A DNA stretch of 9,096 nt, taken from positions 1 to 9,096 of the forward strand of contig JAHIKO010000031.1 in the NCBI GenBank assembly GCA_018897535.1. Reading direction: 5' to 3'. This DNA comes from Candidatus Dependentiae bacterium. Lineage in GTDB: Bacteria; Babelota; Babeliae; Babelales; UASB340. Both the position numbers and the translations under genes were made by a program. The notes beneath the pieces are model-generated. The model saw only the letters and a program-made list of their open reading frames with translations, was not told where the DNA came from and ran no database searches. Shown in pieces: positions 6,293 to 9,096 of the stretch; within the stretch, counting starts at the first letter, position 1, and each line of letters begins with the position of its first letter.

Positions 6293-7642
6293 TTAATCGC
6301 CATAATCACAACAATCACAATCGCCTCGGTCAAAACCATCAAAATCGTCTTCAAATCTGAAATTGACTTGTTCCAATAATTTAAAAAATTTACAAGAATC
6401 TTCTCCATTAATTGCTTGCTTGAGTGCCATATCAAAAACTGTCCAGCCACCATTATCTTTTCCATTTAAAAAAGTTTCCAAAAACTTTGGATTTTGTTCA
6501 TTTATTTGTTTGGCCGTGGCAATTAATAATTCAGTGATTTCAATATTCCCATCAAAAGCAGCATAATTTAAAACTGTCCAGCCATAATTATCTTCTGCAT
6601 TTAAAAAAGTTTCCAAAAAACCTGAATTTTCTTTATTTATTTGTATTGCTTTGTTAATCAATAATTCAACAATTTTTATATCATTTCCGCATACTGCTGC
6701 CATTAAAATTGTTTGTTCATAATCTTGTTTATTATCAAATTTGTACTTTTTATTTAAATCAAGATTATTCTTATCGATTAAAGACTTAACCGTTTTTGAA
6801 TCCTTTTCTATTATGGCGTTCATTAGCTTTTGTTCAAGTTCGCCGTCAAAACCAAAACCGTCATTAAGAAATAATTCATTCACATATTCTTCATTCCAAC
6901 CGTCTTCTTTTGTGGAATTGGCTTGTTCCTCCAAATACTTATTGGCTTCTTTTAATAATTCAACAACTTGATAATAATAACCACTTTTTCCATTAATTGC
7001 TTGACTGGTTGCAAGATTTAAAGCTGTCTTGCCACCATTATCTTTTGCATTTAAAAAAAATTCTAGAAATTTGGGATTTTGTTCATTTATTTGTATGGCT
7101 GTGTCAATCAATAATTCAGTGACTTCGATGCTTCCTCCAAAGGCAGCACAATGTAAAGCTGTCCAGCCGTTCACATTGTTTTTTGCATTTAGAAAAGTTT
7201 CTAAAAAATCTGGATTTTGTTCATTTATTTGTATGGCCGTGTCAATCAATAATTTAGCAATATCCCCATAGTTACCAAATTTTTTGGCTGTAATATATAA
7301 AACCGTATTGCCATTCTTATCTTTTGTATTTAAAAAAGTTTCCAAAAAACCTGGATTTTGTTCATTTATTTGTATTGCTTTGTTAATCAATAATTCAACA
7401 ATTTTTTTACCATTTCTCCATACTGCTGCTATTAAAATTGTTTGTTCATAATCTGGTTCATTATCAAATTTATACTTTTTATTTAAATCAAGATCATTCT
7501 CATCGATTAAAGACTTAACCGTTTTTGAATCCTTTTCTATTATGGCGGTCATTAGCTTTTGTTCAATTTCGCCGGCAAAACATGAAAAAACGAAATTTGC
7601 GGTGGTTGCTGTTACTATAATAATTTTTTTAATACTGTTCAT
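6293..7642 (-). CDS. exported ankyrin-repeat protein, two-unit fusion
   Basis: A 449-residue protein. The signal peptide is residues 1-23 (KK, hydrophobic core, ending SCFA before GEIEQ). It is followed by two homologous halves: a cap plus extended ankyrin repeats at 24 to about 235, an acidic linker, then from residue 267 a second copy starting GELEQKLM with cap and repeats, ending in the tail GDCDCCDYGD (440-449). Ankyrin hallmarks include GWTALHCAAFGG (159-170) and the (E/I)LLI helices. The repeat period is about 45 residues because QINEQNPxFLETFLN is inserted between canonical units. Ankyrin repeats bind proteins, so an exported or surface effector or adhesion role is likely but inferred. 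An ATG 12 nt upstream (7654) is also in frame but has no ribosome-binding site. AAGGA at 7647-7651 lies 4 nt before the chosen ATG. It is paralogous to the next minus-strand gene upstream. Confidence 0.85.
   Translation of the reverse strand: MNSIKKIIIVTATTANFVFSCFAGEIEQKLMTAIIEKDSKTVKSLIDENDLDLNKKYKFDNEPDYEQTILIAAVWRNGKKIVELLINKAIQINEQNPGFLETFLNTKDKNGNTVLYITAKKFGNYGDIAKLLIDTAIQINEQNPDFLETFLNAKNNVNGWTALHCAAFGGSIEVTELLIDTAIQINEQNPKFLEFFLNAKDNGGKTALNLATSQAINGKSGYYYQVVELLKEANKYLEEQANSTKEDGWNEEYVNELFLNDGFGFDGELEQKLMNAIIEKDSKTVKSLIDKNNLDLNKKYKFDNKQDYEQTILMAAVCGNDIKIVELLINKAIQINKENSGFLETFLNAEDNYGWTVLNYAAFDGNIEITELLIATAKQINEQNPKFLETFLNGKDNGGWTVFDMALKQAINGEDSCKFFKLLEQVNFRFEDDFDGFDRGDCDCCDYGD
6752..6852 (-). 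repeat. internal copy of the ankyrin-unit 5' block
   Basis: About 101 bp that matches the 5' coding block of both ankyrin genes almost base for base (3 differences from the 8417-8594 copy). It is offset by 729 bp (243 codons) from the copy at 7481-7658. The similarity stops sharply at the position corresponding to the signal-peptide cleavage site, so only the mature-protein start is duplicated here. Confidence 0.8.
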
Positions 7643-7658
7643 AAAATCCTTCATAAAA
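7481..7658 (-). repeat. 5' block shared by the two ankyrin genes, copy 1
   Basis: 178 bp covering the N-terminal cap, signal peptide, ribosome-binding site and 16 nt upstream of the start codon. It is identical to 8417-8594 except for 4 substitutions by eye (offset 936 bp). Beyond 7658 the upstream sequences share nothing obvious, and within the genes the similarity falls quickly. The block therefore looks like a recent duplication or gene-conversion tract. Confidence 0.85.
7647..7651 (-). promoter_or_regulatory. ribosome-binding site that decides the start of the first ankyrin gene
   Basis: AAGGA on the minus strand, 4 nt before the ATG at 7640-7642, lies inside the four codons that would be added by the upstream in-frame ATG at 7652-7654. 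That upstream ATG is preceded only by an A/T tract. The same arrangement is repeated at 8583-8587 in the paralogue. Confidence 0.6.
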
Positions 7659-7804
7659 AAGTTTTTAAAATTTATTTATAATTTTTAAAGTATTATTGAT
7701 GTTTTATATATTATTTAAAATTTTCATACTCCTTTAGTTTTTAGAATTTGTTATTGTGGATATTTTTTATTACATATAACTCTATGTTTTAATAATAATT
7801 GCTC

Positions 7805-8578
7805 TTAATCGCCACAATCACAATCGCCTTCGCCAAAATCAAAATCGTCTTCTCCAAATCTGGAATTGACTTGTTTCAAAGACATAAAGGCTTTTTCTAT
7901 TAATTTAAAAAAATCATGATAATAATAACGTTCTCCATTAATTGCTTGCTCGATTGCAAGATCTAAAGCTGTCGTGCCATTAATATCTTTTGCATCTAAA
8001 AAAGTTTTCAAAAAACCTGGATTTTGTTCATTTATTTGTTTGGCCGCTTCAATCAATAATTTAGAGATTTCGATACATCTTCCAATGGTAGCACAATGTA
8101 AAGCTGTCGAGCCGTTCTTATCTTTTACATTTAAAAAAGTTTCCAAAAACTTTGGATTTTGTTTATTTATTTGTTTGGCCGTGTCAATCAATAATTCAGT
8201 GATTTTAAAACTTCCTAAAAAAGCAGCATAATGAAAAGCTGTCCAGCCATCATTATCTTCTGCATTTAAAAAAGTTTCCAAAAAACCTGGATTTTGTTCA
8301 TTTATTTGTTTGGCCATATCAATCAATAATCCAACAATTTCTATACAATTTATTTTTACTGCTTCCATTAAAATTGTTTGTTTATAATCTGGTTTATTAT
8401 AAAAATTATACTTTGTATTTAAATCAAGATCATTCTCATCGATTAAAGACTTAACCGTTTTTGAATCCTTTTCTATTATGGCGTTCATTAGCTTTTGTTC
8501 AAGTTCGCCGGCAAAACATGAAAAAACGAAATTTGCGGTGGTTGCTGTGACTATAATAATTTTTTTAATATTGTTCAT
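7805..8578 (-). CDS. exported ankyrin-repeat protein, single-unit paralogue
   Basis: A 257-residue protein with the same signal peptide as its neighbour (residues 1-23, ending SCFA before GELEQ). After an N-terminal cap (24 to about 65) come ankyrin-type repeats with GWTAFHYAAFLGS, GSTALHCATIGRC and GTTALDLAIEQ, separated by QINEQNPGFLETFLN-type insertions. This gives a period of 45 residues instead of the canonical 33. The C-terminal end is acidic and finishes GDCDCGD (251-257), like the tail of the larger paralogue. It probably represents the ancestral single-unit form from which the fused gene arose. AAGGA (8583-8587) selects this ATG over one 12 nt upstream. It is 162 bp upstream of the larger ankyrin gene. 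The role is inferred as protein binding outside the cytoplasm, possibly toward a host. Confidence 0.85.
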   Translation of the reverse strand: MNNIKKIIIVTATTANFVFSCFAGELEQKLMNAIIEKDSKTVKSLIDENDLDLNTKYNFYNKPDYKQTILMEAVKINCIEIVGLLIDMAKQINEQNPGFLETFLNAEDNDGWTAFHYAAFLGSFKITELLIDTAKQINKQNPKFLETFLNVKDKNGSTALHCATIGRCIEISKLLIEAAKQINEQNPGFLKTFLDAKDINGTTALDLAIEQAINGERYYYHDFFKLIEKAFMSLKQVNSRFGEDDFDFGEGDCDCGD

Positions 8579-8594
8579 AAAATCCTTCATAAAA
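8417..8594 (-). repeat. 5' block shared by the two ankyrin genes, copy 2
   Basis: The counterpart of 7481-7658 (178 bp, 4 differences by eye). It encodes the signal peptide and cap of the smaller ankyrin protein. The homology ends at 8594, in the leader, so the promoter region was not duplicated. Confidence 0.85.
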
Positions 8595-8599
8595 TTATT

Positions 8600-8806
8600 G
8601 CGTGTGTTGGCTTTTTAATTAACAAAATAAATATTTTTTTAGTTATGTATTTTGAAAAGATTAAGGTTTAAAATATATATATAAGATTTTTTTTGTAAAT
8701 ATTTTATTTATAGATATATGTGCAGAATTAGCATTGGAAGGGTGCTTTAATTTTTTTATATAAATTTCGAGATTATTTTTATTAAATTGAGATTTAGTTA
8801 AAACTT
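8600..8806. other. AT-rich intergenic stretch
   Basis: About 210 bp between the smaller ankyrin gene and the decayed 3' end of the edge gene. Apart from the possible promoter at 8672-8699 it consists of A/T runs. A weak AGCA/TGCT hairpin near 8728-8744 is followed by T residues on the plus strand, but no plus-strand gene needs a terminator there. I see no RNA gene. Confidence 0.4.
8672..8699 (-). promoter_or_regulatory. possible promoter of the smaller ankyrin gene
   Basis: On the minus strand TTTACA (8694-8699) and TATATT (8672-8677) are spaced by 16 nt and include an A-tract. Each matches consensus at 5 of 6 positions. Transcription would start near 8665, giving a leader of about 85 nt. 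The region is a run of alternating A and T, so chance matches are likely and confidence is limited. Confidence 0.35.
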
Positions 8807-8899
8807 TTAAAATATTGCACAACCGCAGGCTTTTTCATGTTTAATTGGAATATCATAAGGCTCTAGTTCAGATAAATCTTCTTTGCTGTCGTTTACAAA
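8807..8899 (-). pseudogene. out-of-frame 3' continuation of the edge ORF
   Basis: Immediately after the stop of the edge ORF, the -1 frame stays open for 30 codons. It reads FVNDSKEDLSELEP, then YDIPIKHEKACGCAIF and TAA. It looks like real coding sequence: acidic like the upstream protein, with a higher G+C than the adjacent intergenic DNA. A 17-bp near-identical segment (8870-8886 and 8944-8960, one difference) encodes KED in both frames. Its 74-nt offset equals a 25-codon repeat short of one base. This fits a single-base deletion that cut off the original C-terminus. A sequencing error or a frameshifting event are alternatives. Confidence 0.4.
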
Positions 8900-9096
8900 T
8901 CATATGAATTTTTATCATATTCATATTCATCGTTATTTACACAAGAAAAATCTTCTTTGCAGTTAAATTCATATGTATCAATAGCATTTAAATTTAAATA
9001 ATATTCTTCCAGCCAATCGTCCATTTTGCCATCAGACAAATCATTTAGTCTTTCAAAAAATTCTTCACGATTTTTTATCATAAAAAAATTAGCCAA
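8893..9096 (-). CDS. acidic protein of unknown function, partial at the window edge
   Basis: At least 67 codons, open to the right edge of the window. The visible part could begin at a TTG at 9096 or at an ATG six codons in, or it may simply be the 3' part of a longer gene. I do not recognise it. The sequence is helical and acidic at first (REEFFERLNDLSDGKMDDW), then D/E/Y/N-rich with two cysteines, without a hydrophobic segment. It ends early compared with an open continuation in the -1 frame (8807-8899), so its natural C-terminus may have been lost by frameshift. It is on the same strand as the ankyrin genes but about 315 bp upstream of the nearer one. Confidence 0.5.
   Translation of the reverse strand: MANFFMIKNREEFFERLNDLSDGKMDDWLEEYYLNLNAIDTYEFNCKEDFSCVNNDEYEYDKNSYDL

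Noticed and set aside
6363..7271. Plus-strand open frames opposite the ankyrin gene (6363-6566, 6741-6971, 7029-7271), and 7974-8231
   Set aside because: They are shadows of the ankyrin repeats: similar Phe/Ser/Cys-rich reverse translations recur with the repeat period and lack ribosome-binding sites.
7706..7735. Mini-ORF (MKILNNI) behind an AAAGGAGT sequence upstream of the larger ankyrin gene
   Set aside because: The Shine-Dalgarno is only about 1 nt from the ATG, the ORF has 7 codons, and there is no attenuator-like structure; probably chance or a decayed remnant.
6460..8300. CRISPR-like periodic repeats
   Set aside because: The 135-bp period is in coding frame, encodes ankyrin units and lacks short uniform repeats separated by unique spacers.
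8728..8760. AGCA/TGCT hairpin followed by a T-run on the plus strand as a terminator
   Set aside because: The stem is only 4 bp and no plus-strand gene ends upstream of it.

Overview
This is a very AT-rich window (G+C is visibly low in coding and intergenic DNA alike). It comes from a Gram-negative, probably host-associated bacterium with a reduced genome. The Gram-negative call rests on HldE, the ADP-heptose enzyme of LPS core synthesis, and on the many Sec-type signal peptides. Host association is suggested by tandem exported ankyrin-repeat proteins, unrecognised exported proteins and a lone GC-rich palindromic element of the kind common in intracellular bacteria. My best guess is Candidatus Dependentiae (TM6; Babela-like), but no rRNA or other taxonomic marker is present, so this is an inference.

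Layout. Left block (1-2259): a divergent pair. On the minus strand is a HUMPS-family decarboxylase/aldolase resembling 3-hexulose-6-phosphate synthase, with a good sigma70-like promoter. On the plus strand is bifunctional hldE. Its stop codon overlaps that of the next gene, which converges on it. Middle block (2256-4642): two minus-strand genes, an exported PLP enzyme of the D-cysteine desulfhydrase/ACC deaminase family and an exported protein of unknown function. They are separated by about 290 bp holding a GC-rich nested palindrome. A divergent promoter region follows. Next block (4760-6213): rsmG (16S rRNA m7G527 methyltransferase, divergent) and a 20-nt-downstream exported protein of unknown function, ending before a strong hairpin. 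Right block (6293-9096, minus strand): two paralogous exported ankyrin-repeat genes, then an acidic partial ORF at the window edge whose 3' end looks frameshifted.

How the genes fit together. HldE makes ADP-heptose from sedoheptulose-7-phosphate-derived heptose phosphate. The neighbouring HUMPS enzyme, if it is a true hexulose-phosphate synthase, would interconvert hexulose-6-phosphate and ribulose-5-phosphate and so could feed the same pentose/heptose phosphate pool (inference). The most distinctive material is the ankyrin locus. Its repeats are about 45 residues long instead of 33. The larger protein is an in-frame fusion of two ancestral units, and both genes end in a short Asp/Cys-rich tail. 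The exported PLP enzyme and the poly-G Shine-Dalgarno tracts in front of both unknown exported proteins also deserve a second look. No tRNA, rRNA, CRISPR array, transposase or phage gene was found.
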